Shown piece by piece: positions 25,475-36,477 of a DNA stretch of 64,000 nucleotides. The notes beneath the pieces were generated by a model. It saw nothing but the letters and a program-made list of their open reading frames with translations, searched no databases and was not told where the DNA came from. The position numbers and the translations under genes were made by a program. Position 1 is the first letter of the stretch. Each line of letters starts with the position of its first letter. Source of the DNA: an uncultured Rhodospirillaceae bacterium (lineage in GTDB: Bacteria; Pseudomonadota; Alphaproteobacteria; Azospirillales; Azospirillaceae); the NCBI GenBank assembly GCA_937927415.1, contig CALBDS010000004.1, positions 1 to 64,000 of the forward strand. Reading direction: 5' to 3'.

Positions 25475-26160
25475 ATGAAGGCTGCCGTCATCGTCTTTCC
25501 CGGCTCCAACCGCGAACGCGACGCCGTCGCCGCGCTGGAAGCCGCCTCCGGGGTCCGGCCGTTTGAGGTCTGGCACCGCGACACCGAACTGCCCGAGGTG
25601 GACCTGATCGTCGTCCCCGGCGGCTTCTCCTATGGCGACTATCTGCGCTCCGGCGCGATGGCCGCCCACTCCCCCATCATGCGGGAGGTGAAGGCGCGGG
25701 CCGAGCGCGGCGTGCGGGTGCTGGGCATCTGCAACGGCTTTCAGATCATCACCGAAGCGGGGCTGCTGCCCGGCGCCTTGCGCCGCAACGCCGCGCTGAA
25801 GTTCATCTGCAAGCACGCGCCTTTGCGGGTGGAGAACACCGACAGCCCCTTCACGGCGAAATACGCCAAGGGTCAGGTGGTCCGCTTCCCCGTCGCCCAC
25901 CACGACGGCAATTTCTGGGTCGATCCCGACACGGTGAAGCGTCTGGAAGACAACGGCCAGATCGCCTTCCGCTACGTCACGCCCGAGGGTGAGGCCAGCG
26001 AGGCCGGCAACCTGAACGGCTCGGTCGCCAACATCGCCGGCATCTTCAACGAAAAGCGCACCGTGCTGGGGCTGATGCCCCACCCCGAGGACGCGGTGGA
26101 GGCCCTGCACGGCAACACCGACGGCCGTGCCCTGTTCGATGGTCTGGTGGAGGCCCTGTC

Positions 26161-26164
<4 letters not shown>
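25475..26164 (+). CDS. purQ: FGAM synthetase glutaminase subunit
   Basis: Class I glutamine amidotransferase of 229 residues that supplies ammonia to PurL in step 4 of purine synthesis. The nucleophile Cys is in GICNGFQ (about residue 86) and the His-Glu pair in MPHPEDAVE. The start MKAAVIVFPGSN is the family start; an upstream GTG at 25427 is rejected. The stop overlaps the purL start (GTGA). purS, the small third subunit, is not adjacent. Confidence 0.97.
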
Positions 26165-28386
<2,222 letters not shown>

Positions 28387-28407
28387 CCAGTATCGTTCCG
28401 CGATGCG

Positions 28408-28444
28408 AGATACCCCCTTTTCCTTACAAAGAATGGGGGTATCT
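28408..28444 (+). terminator. Hairpin after purL
   Basis: A 10-bp stem (28408-28417 with 28435-28444) with a 17-base loop, followed by TAAATC only. A weak or Rho-assisted terminator for purQL. Confidence 0.45.
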
Positions 28445-28549
28445 TAAATCATCGGGATTGCTGATGACAAACCGCACCTCCCGGCTTAGGTATTAGGGGA
28501 CACCGCCCCGACGACCGCCGGGCGGGCGCCACAAGAGGCAGACGACACC

Positions 28550-28789
28550 ATGGCCATGGACGCCGCGCACATCGAGAGCCTGATTAAGGAGGGGATTCCC
28601 GACGCCCAGGTCCGCATCGACGACCTGCGGGGGGACGGCGATCATTACGCCGCCTATGTCGAATCCGCCGCCTTCAAGGGCAAGACCCGCATCCAGCAGC
28701 ACCAGATGGTCTATGCCGCGCTGCAGGGCCGCATGGGCGGCGAGCTGCACGCGCTGGCGCTGCAGACGGCGGTGCCGAAGGACGCCTGA
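28550..28789 (+). CDS. bolA: BolA family protein
   Basis: A 79-residue BolA/IbaG-type protein. It shows the class-II helix-turn segment, the conserved region around YAAYVESAAFKGKTRIQQHQ with the invariant His of the HQMVY motif, and no N-terminal extension. BolA proteins form [2Fe-2S] heterodimers with CGFS glutaredoxins. The adjacent grxD, 61 bp downstream, is the expected partner. Confidence 0.92.
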   Translation: MAMDAAHIESLIKEGIPDAQVRIDDLRGDGDHYAAYVESAAFKGKTRIQQHQMVYAALQGRMGGELHALALQTAVPKDA

Positions 28790-28850
28790 TCTCCGTCACC
28801 GAAAACCGCCATCCGGCGAACGGGCCATACCATACAGAGGGTTGCAAGCG

Positions 28851-29186
28851 ATGGATTCCGCCGTTACCGAGCGCATCAAGCAGGACATCACCCAGAACGA
28901 CATCGTTCTGTTCATGAAGGGCACCCCGGTGTTCCCGCAGTGCGGCTTTTCCGCCGCGGTGGTCCAGGTGCTGGACCAGCTGGGCGTGAAGTTCAAGGGC
29001 ATCGACGTGCTGTCCGATCCGGGCCTGCGCGACGGGCTGAAGGTCTTCTCCAACTGGCCGACCTTCCCCCAGCTTTACGTGAAGGGTGAACTGGTCGGCG
29101 GCTGCGACATCGTGCGGGAGATGTATTCGACCGGCGAACTGCAGCAGCTTCTCCAGGACAAGGGCATTTCGGCGGTTACCGCCTGA
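28851..29186 (+). CDS. grxD: Monothiol glutaredoxin, CGFS type
   Basis: A 111-residue Grx4-type protein with the CGFS active site (PQCGFSAAVVQ, Cys near residue 31) and the glutathione contacts TFPQLYVKGELVGGCDI. It binds a bridging [2Fe-2S] cluster with glutathione and works with BolA in iron sensing or cluster transfer. It lies directly after bolA, a common alphaproteobacterial pair, and ends at the terminator at 29238-29268. Confidence 0.96.
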   Translation: MDSAVTERIKQDITQNDIVLFMKGTPVFPQCGFSAAVVQVLDQLGVKFKGIDVLSDPGLRDGLKVFSNWPTFPQLYVKGELVGGCDIVREMYSTGELQQLLQDKGISAVTA

Positions 29187-29237
29187 CCGGCACCCGCTCC
29201 CCCTAAGCCTACACAGCCCTAAGCCTGCGAATCGACG

Positions 29238-29270
29238 CGGCCCCGCATCCTTTCCGGATGCGGGGCCGTT
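29238..29270 (+). terminator. Intrinsic terminator after grxD
   Basis: A 13-bp perfect stem (29238-29250 with 29256-29268, loop TTTCC) followed by TTTCATTT. Confidence 0.82.
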
Positions 29271-29340
29271 TCATTTGCAATCATGCGATGAACGCGCCCC
29301 GGCCATGCCGGGACTGCCCATCGCGTGGGCAGACGGGGGC

Positions 29341-30276
29341 ATGGTAGACAGGAGGATGACGCAAAGCTCCCCCTCCTCCCCCGCGCGTGACCAGAGCCTG
29401 ACGGGGCTGCTGGCCGCCCTTGGCGCCTTCCTCATCTGGGGTCTGGTGGCTCCGGCGTATTTCAAGCTGCTGGACGGCACCGGCCCGGTGGAGATCGTGG
29501 CGCACCGGGTGGTGTGGACGGTGCTGCTGGTGGGGGGCTTCGTCCTGGCATCCCGCCCCATGGGCGCCATCGTGGCGGCGGTGGGGACCTGGCGGCGGCT
29601 GGGGATCTTCGTGGTCACCACGCTGCTGGTGTCGAGCAACTGGACCATCTTCATCTACGCCGTGGGGTCGGGCCAACTGGTGCAGTCCAGTCTTGGCTAC
29701 TACATCAACCCGCTGGTCAATGTGGTGCTGGGGGTGCTGTTCCTGGGCGAACGGCTGACACGGCAGCAGATGGCGGCGGTGGGCATCGCTGCCGGGGGCG
29801 TGCTGTATCTGGTGCTGTCCTATGGGGTGGTGCCGTGGCTGGCGCTGTCGCTGGCGCTGACCTTCGGCTTTTACGCCCTGGTGCGGAAAAAGGCGGCGAT
29901 CGACCCGATCATCGGACTGGTGGTGGAAACGGCGCTGCTGGTGCCGCTGGCTCTGGGCTATCTCGTGTGGCTGGGGGCGGGCAACAGCTTCTTCCACGGC
30001 GGCATCGGCCACGGGCTGCTGCTGATGGTGTCGGGGCCGATGACGGCGGTGCCGCTGATCCTGTTCATGGTGGCGGCGTCGCGGCTGAAGCTGTCCACCG
30101 TGGGGCTGCTGCAATACATCGGCCCGACGGGTCAGTTGCTGCTGGGTGTGCTGGTCTATGGCGAAGCCTTCACCAGCGCGCACGCGGTGGCCTTCGCCTG
30201 CATCTGGGTGGCGTTGTGCGTCTATTCCGCCAGCGCCTTCACAGCACTCCGGGCGCGGCGGGCGGCGGCGGAGTAA
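29341..30276 (+). CDS. rarD: RarD-type EamA-family transporter
   Basis: A membrane protein of about 311 residues with ten hydrophobic segments in two EamA halves, of the RarD subfamily (signature GLVAPAYFKLL and the SNWTIFIYAV/SSLGYYINPL region). RarD was named for chloramphenicol sensitivity; the transported substrate is not known. The start is unclear: ATG at 29341 and 29356 both lie too close to purine-rich sequence. A double-hairpin repeat (30286-30336) follows the stop. Confidence 0.9.
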   Translation: MVDRRMTQSSPSSPARDQSLTGLLAALGAFLIWGLVAPAYFKLLDGTGPVEIVAHRVVWTVLLVGGFVLASRPMGAIVAAVGTWRRLGIFVVTTLLVSSNWTIFIYAVGSGQLVQSSLGYYINPLVNVVLGVLFLGERLTRQQMAAVGIAAGGVLYLVLSYGVVPWLALSLALTFGFYALVRKKAAIDPIIGLVVETALLVPLALGYLVWLGAGNSFFHGGIGHGLLLMVSGPMTAVPLILFMVAASRLKLSTVGLLQYIGPTGQLLLGVLVYGEAFTSAHAVAFACIWVALCVYSASAFTALRARRAAAE

Positions 30277-30285
30277 CAGTGCGAT

Positions 30286-30336
30286 GTCGAGGGGATCTTC
30301 CCCTCGACGCTCCCCTGGCAGGGGCGGCGGCCCCTG
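30286..30336. repeat. Double-hairpin intergenic repeat, copy A
   Basis: Two adjacent stems: 30286-30295 with 30299-30308 (10 bp) and 30319-30325 with 30330-30336 (7 bp), separated by a GCTCCCC-type linker and followed by CACCCCG. The layout matches copies at 31741-31805 and 37553-37614. It lies just after rarD and may end its transcript. The remaining gap to 30559 turns abruptly AT-rich and shows no gene. Confidence 0.55.
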
Positions 30337-30559
30337 CACCCCGCAGAGATCAGTGATAGACCTGAGTCAAGACTAGCGCCCATAGCTCCATTGGAGCGGG
30401 AAATTTTAGAAACAGGGCCAGTCATGAGCAGTGCATATGTATCAAGGGCTATGATATATAAACATCATGCCTCTTGACCAACATCAACAACTCACCACAT
30501 GAAAGAAGAAGCGATTTCTTAACAAACGAACCTGATGTCTCGGCATAATTTAAAAATTT

Positions 30560-31360
30560 ATGATCTCAAACAAACAGGATCGAATATCTATGGCTGATAT
30601 TTTTCGTCTTCACAGCAATCGAGACTATGCACCCATTATAATTGGCAACTTATCTCCAGGATACTGTGATATAGATGCCCAACTCAAGGCGATTCAAAAG
30701 ATTTTGAATATATTGAGAAAATCAGAAAATTCTGATAACACTATGTTGTTCGAAAAATTTCCAGAAGAATACTCCGAAGAAATCGTCCATCAATCGGTTT
30801 ATAATAGCTCTGCATACAGCATGGCCGCCATCAGCATGATCGCTCCATTTATAGAAATGTTATTTCACCGGCTTTTTAACGATAGAAATTGCCGAGAGCG
30901 TTTCATGAAAGTCGCTGATAAAAATCACGTGCGTTGGAAATTAGACGAAGCAGACCATTGGTCTTTGTGCTATTGGTATGATGTATCCATGAATTCTGGA
31001 AAATACAAACAGAAGAGTACCTATAAAAGTATTATACAAATTTGTGAAGCTATCGACCTCACCCCCTATTTACCAAATGACTTTGATAAAGTTATAAAAA
31101 TAGTTTTTGAATATAGAAACACAATGTTTCACAATGGTTTTGAGTGGCCACTTAATAAAAGAAAAAAATTCCAGGAAATGATAAAAAATATGAGCTGCCC
31201 AATTTCATGGATTGATCTCGCCACCTCCGGAAGAGAACCCAACCAAGAACCATGGGCTTTCTATCTTAGCGAAGAATTCATCAAACATTGCATGAACAAT
31301 ATTGAAAAAACATTGGAAGGAATAGGTGCTTATGATCGCTGGATTGATACCCAAACATAG
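30560..31360 (+). CDS. AT-rich orphan protein with HEPN-like RNxxxH motif
   Basis: A 266-residue protein of unknown family. It is rich in Ile, Lys, Asn and AT-ending codons, unlike every other gene here, so it was probably acquired by transfer. Near the C-terminus EYRNTMFHNGFEW contains Arg186-Asn187-x3-His191, the R-x4-H form typical of HEPN RNase domains, set in a mostly helical context. That suggests, but does not prove, an RNA-cutting or defence role. No antitoxin or mobile gene is next to it. ATG at 30590, with AGGA upstream, is an alternative start. Confidence 0.6.
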   Translation: MISNKQDRISMADIFRLHSNRDYAPIIIGNLSPGYCDIDAQLKAIQKILNILRKSENSDNTMLFEKFPEEYSEEIVHQSVYNSSAYSMAAISMIAPFIEMLFHRLFNDRNCRERFMKVADKNHVRWKLDEADHWSLCYWYDVSMNSGKYKQKSTYKSIIQICEAIDLTPYLPNDFDKVIKIVFEYRNTMFHNGFEWPLNKRKKFQEMIKNMSCPISWIDLATSGREPNQEPWAFYLSEEFIKHCMNNIEKTLEGIGAYDRWIDTQT

Positions 31361-31740
31361 CTGAGATGGAAATTATCTTGAATTAAAAACCACGGATGCC
31401 ATTGAATTCGATTTGCGAAATCTCACTAATAGCCTGCATTACTTGACACGGACGCCTCTTGCCATGCACTCTAGTGATTTACTGCGAGAGAATCCTCTCT
31501 CCCTGTACTTAAATGGCCTGCACCCGACATCGATAAACTACTTATGGCCTTCCTTCAGACCTTGCACGCTAGCTTGTGTGCGAAGGCGCCGGCTACTCCA
31601 GACATGCCCTATGGCTGCAAAAGCCGTGCAGCAATGGCCCGGTTTGTGGGGGAAACCTGCAAGCCCATTACAACCTCAACCACCTTGCGCGCAAACGAAG
31701 CGATGAGTTGGCCGACATCTCCACCCTTCACGCCACCTGA
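31361..31740. other. Intergenic stretch without recognisable gene
   Basis: The sequence grades from AT-rich at the left to GC-rich at the right. Short open frames exist on the plus strand but none has a ribosome site, a recognisable domain or balanced composition. It may be remnant sequence at the edge of the AT-rich insertion. Confidence 0.5.
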
Positions 31741-31805
31741 CGGGCTCCAAGGGCCATCCGGCCCTTGGTGGGGAAGCGCGAAGGGGTGAAACCCCTTCGC
31801 CCCCG
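31741..31805. repeat. Double-hairpin intergenic repeat, copy B (inverted)
   Basis: Stems 31747-31755 with 31760-31768 (9 bp) and 31778-31787 with 31791-31800 (10 bp). Its reverse complement aligns closely with 37553-37614, sharing GGCGAAGGGG, CCCCTTCG, CTTCCCC, CAAGGGC and CCCTTGG blocks. It lies directly after nadE on the minus strand and may serve as its terminator. Confidence 0.6.
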
Positions 31806-31807
31806 CC

Positions 31808-33487
31808 TCACACGATGTTCGTAAACCCGTTGGTGATCGGATAGCGCCGGTCACGCCCAAACAGGCGGCGGGTGATCTTCACGCCGGGGCACGCCTGACG
31901 GCGCTTGTATTCGGCGATGTGCAGCAGACGCCACACCTTGTTCACCGTTTCCGCCGGGTGGCCGCGGGCGATGATGTCGGGGATGCCCATGTCGCGTTCC
32001 ACCAGACATTCCAGAATGTCGTCCAACACCTCATAGGGCGGCAGGCTGTCCTGGTCGGTCTGGTTGGGCTTCAACTCGGCGGTAGGGGGCTTCACCAGCA
32101 CGCGCTCGGGCACCACACGCCCGGCCGGGCCGCGGACGCCCGCCGGCTGGTGTTCGTTGCGCCAGCGCGACAGGGCGAAGACCATGGTCTTGTAGACGTC
32201 CTTCAACACCGAATAGCCGCCGCACATGTCGCCGTAGAGGGTGGCGTAGCCCACCGACACCTCCGACTTGTTGCCGGTGGACAGCACCATGGCGCCGAAC
32301 TTGTTGGACAGCGCCATCAGGGTCAGACCGCGGGCGCGGGACTGGATGTTTTCCTCGGTGATGTCGGGATCACGCCCGGCAAAGGCCGGGGCCAGCATGT
32401 GGGCGAAGGCGTCCATGGCCGGGACGATGGAAACGGTGTCGATGCGGCAGCCCAGCAGTTCCGCCGTCTCCGCCGCGTCGTCCAGGCTTTCCTGCGAGGT
32501 GTAGGGCGACGGCATCATCACCCCATGCACCCGGTCCGCCCCCAGCGCGTCCACCGCCACCGCCGCCGACAGCGCCGAGTCGATGCCCCCCGACAGACCC
32601 AGGATCACACCGGGGAAACGGTTCTTGTTCACGTAATCGCGCAAGCCCAGAACCAGGGCGCTGTAAACCGCCTCCAGCCCCTCCGCCGGGGGGGTGATCT
32701 CACCCTCGGCACAGGTCCAGCCGTCGTCCGCACCGCGTTCCCAGCGGGTCAGGGTCAGGTGCTCGGCAAAACCGGGGGCCATCGCCTTCAAGGAGCGGTC
32801 GGCGTCGATGACGAACGACGAGCCGTCGAACACCAGCTCGTCCTGGCCGCCCACCTGATTGACGTAGACCAGCGGCAACCCGGTTTCGGTCACCCGCGCC
32901 ACGGCCAGCGCCACGCGCTGGTCGTGCTTGCCCTCCTCGAACGGGCTGCCGTTGGGGACCACCAGGATCTCGGCGCCGGTTTCGGCCAGCGCCTCGGCCA
33001 CGTCGGGGGTCCACATGTCCTCGCAGATCAGCACGCCCAGACGCACGCCGCGGAAATTCACCGGCCCCGGCAGCGGCCCGGCGGCGAACACCCGCTTTTC
33101 GTCGAACACGCCGTAATTGGGCAGGTCGTGCTTGAGCCGCACCGCCGCCACCGTGCCGCCGTCCAGCAGCAGGGCGGCGTTGTAGACCCGGCCGTCCTGG
33201 CGCCAGGGGGCGCCGACCAGCAGCGCCGGCCCGCCATCGCCGGTGGCAAGCGCCAGATCGGCCACGGCCTTTTCCACCCGGTCGAGGAAGAAGGGCTTCA
33301 GCACCAGATCCTCCGGCGGATAGCCGGACAGGACCAGTTCGGAATACACCACCAGATCGGCGCCACGGGCGGCGGCTTCGGCCCGCGCCGACAGCACCCG
33401 TTCGGCGTTGGCGGTCACGTTGCCGACGGTGGGGTTGGTCTGGGCCAGGGCGATGGACAGGCGGGTGGGATGGGAACGGTTGGTCAT
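31808..33487 (-). CDS. nadE: Glutamine-dependent NAD+ synthetase
   Basis: A 559-residue two-domain enzyme making NAD+ from NaAD, ATP and glutamine. The N-terminal nitrilase-type glutaminase domain has Glu50 (YSELVLSGYPPED), Lys119 (RLKHDLPNYG) and nucleophile Cys155 (LICEDMW). The C-terminal synthetase has the PP-loop SGGIDS at 299-304 and the STGNKSE motif. Length is normal for the bacterial class. Monocistronic on the minus strand. Confidence 0.97.
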   Translation of the reverse strand: MTNRSHPTRLSIALAQTNPTVGNVTANAERVLSARAEAAARGADLVVYSELVLSGYPPEDLVLKPFFLDRVEKAVADLALATGDGGPALLVGAPWRQDGRVYNAALLLDGGTVAAVRLKHDLPNYGVFDEKRVFAAGPLPGPVNFRGVRLGVLICEDMWTPDVAEALAETGAEILVVPNGSPFEEGKHDQRVALAVARVTETGLPLVYVNQVGGQDELVFDGSSFVIDADRSLKAMAPGFAEHLTLTRWERGADDGWTCAEGEITPPAEGLEAVYSALVLGLRDYVNKNRFPGVILGLSGGIDSALSAAVAVDALGADRVHGVMMPSPYTSQESLDDAAETAELLGCRIDTVSIVPAMDAFAHMLAPAFAGRDPDITEENIQSRARGLTLMALSNKFGAMVLSTGNKSEVSVGYATLYGDMCGGYSVLKDVYKTMVFALSRWRNEHQPAGVRGPAGRVVPERVLVKPPTAELKPNQTDQDSLPPYEVLDDILECLVERDMGIPDIIARGHPAETVNKVWRLLHIAEYKRRQACPGVKITRRLFGRDRRYPITNGFTNIV

Positions 33488-33752
33488 GGGTCTTCGTCAA
33501 CAGCGCCGCGGGCGGCGGCCGCCAGCGGCGCCGCTCCCCGCCAGGGAGGTTTGTGTTCCCAGCCTATCACAGTTCCACGGAAATCCTGACACATCAGGAT
33601 CGCCGCCCGGCGTGGGATACCGGCCGGGGACGAGGATAAGACTACCCCCTTCGCGCACGACCGATGGCGTCGTTGCCCCGATCCCCCATCCCCAGACATT
33701 ATTGCTTCGCTAGAGTCGGCGCGAAGAATCGTTTGTGCACAGGGAGGTGCCG

Positions 33753-36437
33753 GTGGAGGAAGGCGTTTGGATCCTGCTGGCGCTGGGGTATGCGCTGCTG
33801 CCCTTCTTCGGTCTGGCCGCCTTTCTGCAGGTCCGCGGCCTGCGGGACCGGGTGACCACCCTGGAATGGCGGTTGCGGAAGGCCGAGGAGGCCATGCGAG
33901 CCGGTACCGCCCCCCTCCCCCCGGACGCGGCAGCGGAAACAGCGGCGCAAACGGCCCCCGAGGCCGTGCCCGAGCACAGCATCCCCGCCGACGTGTTGCA
34001 CCGGGCCATGGCCGCGGAGGTGGCCGCGGAGATGGCGGAAGCCGACGCCCCGTCCCCCGTATCCCCGCCCCCCGTATCCCCACCACCGCCGGCCCCTCCC
34101 CCGTCGGATCCGACCCCGCCGGCCCCGCCGCGGGCGGATCTGGAAAGCCGGCTGACCGGGCGGTGGCTGGTTTGGATCGGCGGGCTGGCGCTGGCGTTGG
34201 GCGGGGCCTTCCTGGTTCAGGTGTCCATCGAATCGGGGCTGCTGGGTCCGGGGCCGCGGGTGCTGCTGGGGCTGCTGCTGGCCGCGGTGCTGATCGGTGC
34301 CGGCGAGCGTCTGCGCCGCCGCCCGCCGGCCCGCGCCGTGGGGCGGCTGGGGCCGGACCAGTTGGCGCCCAGCGCCACCGGGGCCGGGCTGCTGGCCGCT
34401 TACGCCGCCATCTTCGCCGCCTATGGGCTGTACGGGCTGATCGGGCCGCTGGTGGGATTCGGCGGGCTGGCGCTGGTGTCGCTGCTGGCGGTGGGCATGG
34501 GCATCCTGCACGGGGCGCCGGTGGCGGCCCTGGGCATGGTCGGGGCGCTGGCGGTGCCGGTCCTGATCGGCGGAAAGGACACCAGCGGCATCGGCCTGTT
34601 CTCCTATCTGGCGGCGGTGACGGTGGTCACCGGGCTGACCGCCCGCTGGCGCGGCTGGAACTGGGCGGTGCTGCTGGTCCATGGCGGCGGCATGGTCTAT
34701 GTCGCCGCCCACATCATCCTCAACAGCGGCCTGCGGGACGGGCCGCCATGGGCGGCGGGGCTGTTCGTCATTCTGGCCGCGGCCGGGGTGGCCGCCCTGC
34801 GCCGCCGCCGGCCCGTGGGCGAAGGCTGGCTGGAACGCATCGACATCGGCGGCATGGTGCTGGCGGCGCTCACCGTCGTGCAGACCTGTTTCGTCCTGGG
34901 GGACGTGGGATCGGTCGCGCTGCTGGCCCTGCTGGCGGCGGCGGTGACGGCGGCGCTGTTCGCCGACGACCGGCGGGGCGCGCGCGCGTCGGGCGGCGCC
35001 ATCGCCGCCATCCCGCTGCTGGTCGTCGCCGGCTGGGCGCTGGAGGGGTACCCGCTCCATGAAACCGGGCTGCTGGGGCTGTTCGGCATCCTGACGGCGG
35101 CGGGGCTGGCGCTGGCCGGATTCGTCGCCGCCCACGGCAGCCCCCCCCACGGCAGCCACAGGGCCGCCTATTTCACCCTGGCGGGGTCGGGGGGATCGCT
35201 GCTGCTGCTGGCCCACGCCTATGCTCTGGCCACGTCCGGCACGCCGGACCCCGACTGGGCTTTGCTGGCGGCGGCGGCGGCGGCCCTGCACACCGGGCTG
35301 GCCGTCTATGCCGCCCGCCACCGCGACGATCCCCAATGGGGGCAGGTGCTGGCCGGGCACGCCACCGCAGCCCTGGCGGCCCTGGCCCTGGGGGCGTCCT
35401 TCATCCTGCGCGATGCGTGGCTGACGGTGGCGCTGGCCTGGACGGTCACCGCCGCGGCCTATGTCCACCGCTTCCTGCCCTACGCCAGCCTGCGCGGGGT
35501 GGCGCTGGCGCTGGCGCTGGCGGCCATCGTGCGGCTGTCGGGCAACCCCTTCGTGCTGTGGTACCCGCTGCCCGAAGGGGGGTGGTTCTGGTACGGCTAC
35601 GGCCTGTCCATCGCCGCCTTCCTCACCGCCCGCCATCTGTTCGGGGCGCGGCTGACGCCGCTGCTGCGCACGGCGCTGGAAGGCGGGGCGCTGTCCTTCC
35701 TGGTGCTGCTGGTCAGTTTCCAGATCCGGCTGTGGGCCGGCGACGGGCCGCTGGACCGCTGGAGCTACGGCCTGTTGGAACAGGGATTGAACAGCCTGTG
35801 GTGGCTGGGTCTGGCGCTGTTCCTGTTCGTGCGGTCGGGCACGGCCGACACCGCCGTTCTCCGCTGGGGCTGGCGCATCCTGGGGGCCATCGGCGCGGCA
35901 CAGGTGGTTGTCGGCCATCTGCTGGCCAACAACCCGCTGTTCACCGGCGATCCGGTGGGAGAAACGCTGGTGGTCAACCTGCTGTTCCTGCTCTACGCCG
36001 TGCCGGCGGTGCTGGCGGCGGGCTTCGCCGCGGTGGCGGGGCGGCGGGGGCTGGCGCGGTTGTCCATGGTAACCGGGGTGGCCGCACTGGCCCTGACCTG
36101 GGTGTGGCTGACGCTGGAGGTGCGCCACGCCGTCCACGGCACCGTCATCATCGAGTCGCTGGGGGTGACCGATGGCGAACTCTACGCCTATTCCGCGGTG
36201 TGGCTGGGCTTCGGCGGGGTGCTGCTGGCGCTGGGCCTGTGGCGGGACACGCTGGCGTTCCGCTACGCCTCGCTGGTCGTGGTGCTGCTGACGGTGGCCA
36301 AGGTGTTCCTGATCGACATGGCGGCGCTGACCGGCCTGTGGCGGGCGGTGTCGTTCATCGGTCTGGGGGCGGTGCTGCTGCTGATCGGCTTCGTCTATCA
36401 GCGGTTCGTTCTGGTGCGGCGGGCGCAAAGCGGATAA
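33753..36437 (+). CDS. Large DUF2339 membrane protein
   Basis: An 894-residue protein with one N-terminal membrane helix, a short coiled segment (LEWRLRKAEEAM), an Ala/Pro-rich linker (about residues 50-130) and then about 25 hydrophobic segments, the DUF2339 layout. Function unknown; these proteins are predicted inner-membrane proteins, sometimes suggested to act in envelope biology. A GTG start at 33753 is chosen for its GGGAGG 5 bp upstream. A plausible partner is not evident. Confidence 0.88.
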   Translation: MEEGVWILLALGYALLPFFGLAAFLQVRGLRDRVTTLEWRLRKAEEAMRAGTAPLPPDAAAETAAQTAPEAVPEHSIPADVLHRAMAAEVAAEMAEADAPSPVSPPPVSPPPPAPPPSDPTPPAPPRADLESRLTGRWLVWIGGLALALGGAFLVQVSIESGLLGPGPRVLLGLLLAAVLIGAGERLRRRPPARAVGRLGPDQLAPSATGAGLLAAYAAIFAAYGLYGLIGPLVGFGGLALVSLLAVGMGILHGAPVAALGMVGALAVPVLIGGKDTSGIGLFSYLAAVTVVTGLTARWRGWNWAVLLVHGGGMVYVAAHIILNSGLRDGPPWAAGLFVILAAAGVAALRRRRPVGEGWLERIDIGGMVLAALTVVQTCFVLGDVGSVALLALLAAAVTAALFADDRRGARASGGAIAAIPLLVVAGWALEGYPLHETGLLGLFGILTAAGLALAGFVAAHGSPPHGSHRAAYFTLAGSGGSLLLLAHAYALATSGTPDPDWALLAAAAAALHTGLAVYAARHRDDPQWGQVLAGHATAALAALALGASFILRDAWLTVALAWTVTAAAYVHRFLPYASLRGVALALALAAIVRLSGNPFVLWYPLPEGGWFWYGYGLSIAAFLTARHLFGARLTPLLRTALEGGALSFLVLLVSFQIRLWAGDGPLDRWSYGLLEQGLNSLWWLGLALFLFVRSGTADTAVLRWGWRILGAIGAAQVVVGHLLANNPLFTGDPVGETLVVNLLFLLYAVPAVLAAGFAAVAGRRGLARLSMVTGVAALALTWVWLTLEVRHAVHGTVIIESLGVTDGELYAYSAVWLGFGGVLLALGLWRDTLAFRYASLVVVLLTVAKVFLIDMAALTGLWRAVSFIGLGAVLLLIGFVYQRFVLVRRAQSG

Positions 36438-36477
36438 TCTGCGCGTGATAATCACTCGCATATTGTAGAGAGCGCCC

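Noticed and set aside
22999..25566. Long plus-strand open frame through the rluB repeat region
   Set aside because: Repetitive Arg/Thr/Gly translation antisense to rluB; the S4 and RsuA-type motifs are on the minus strand.
31413..31789. Small plus-strand open frames between the AT-rich orphan and nadE
   Set aside because: No ribosome sites, no conserved-looking motifs, and they run into the double-hairpin repeat.
33583..33600. 7-bp hairpin in the nadE/DUF2339 divergent gap
   Set aside because: Short stem, no T-run and no position relative to a promoter that suggests function.
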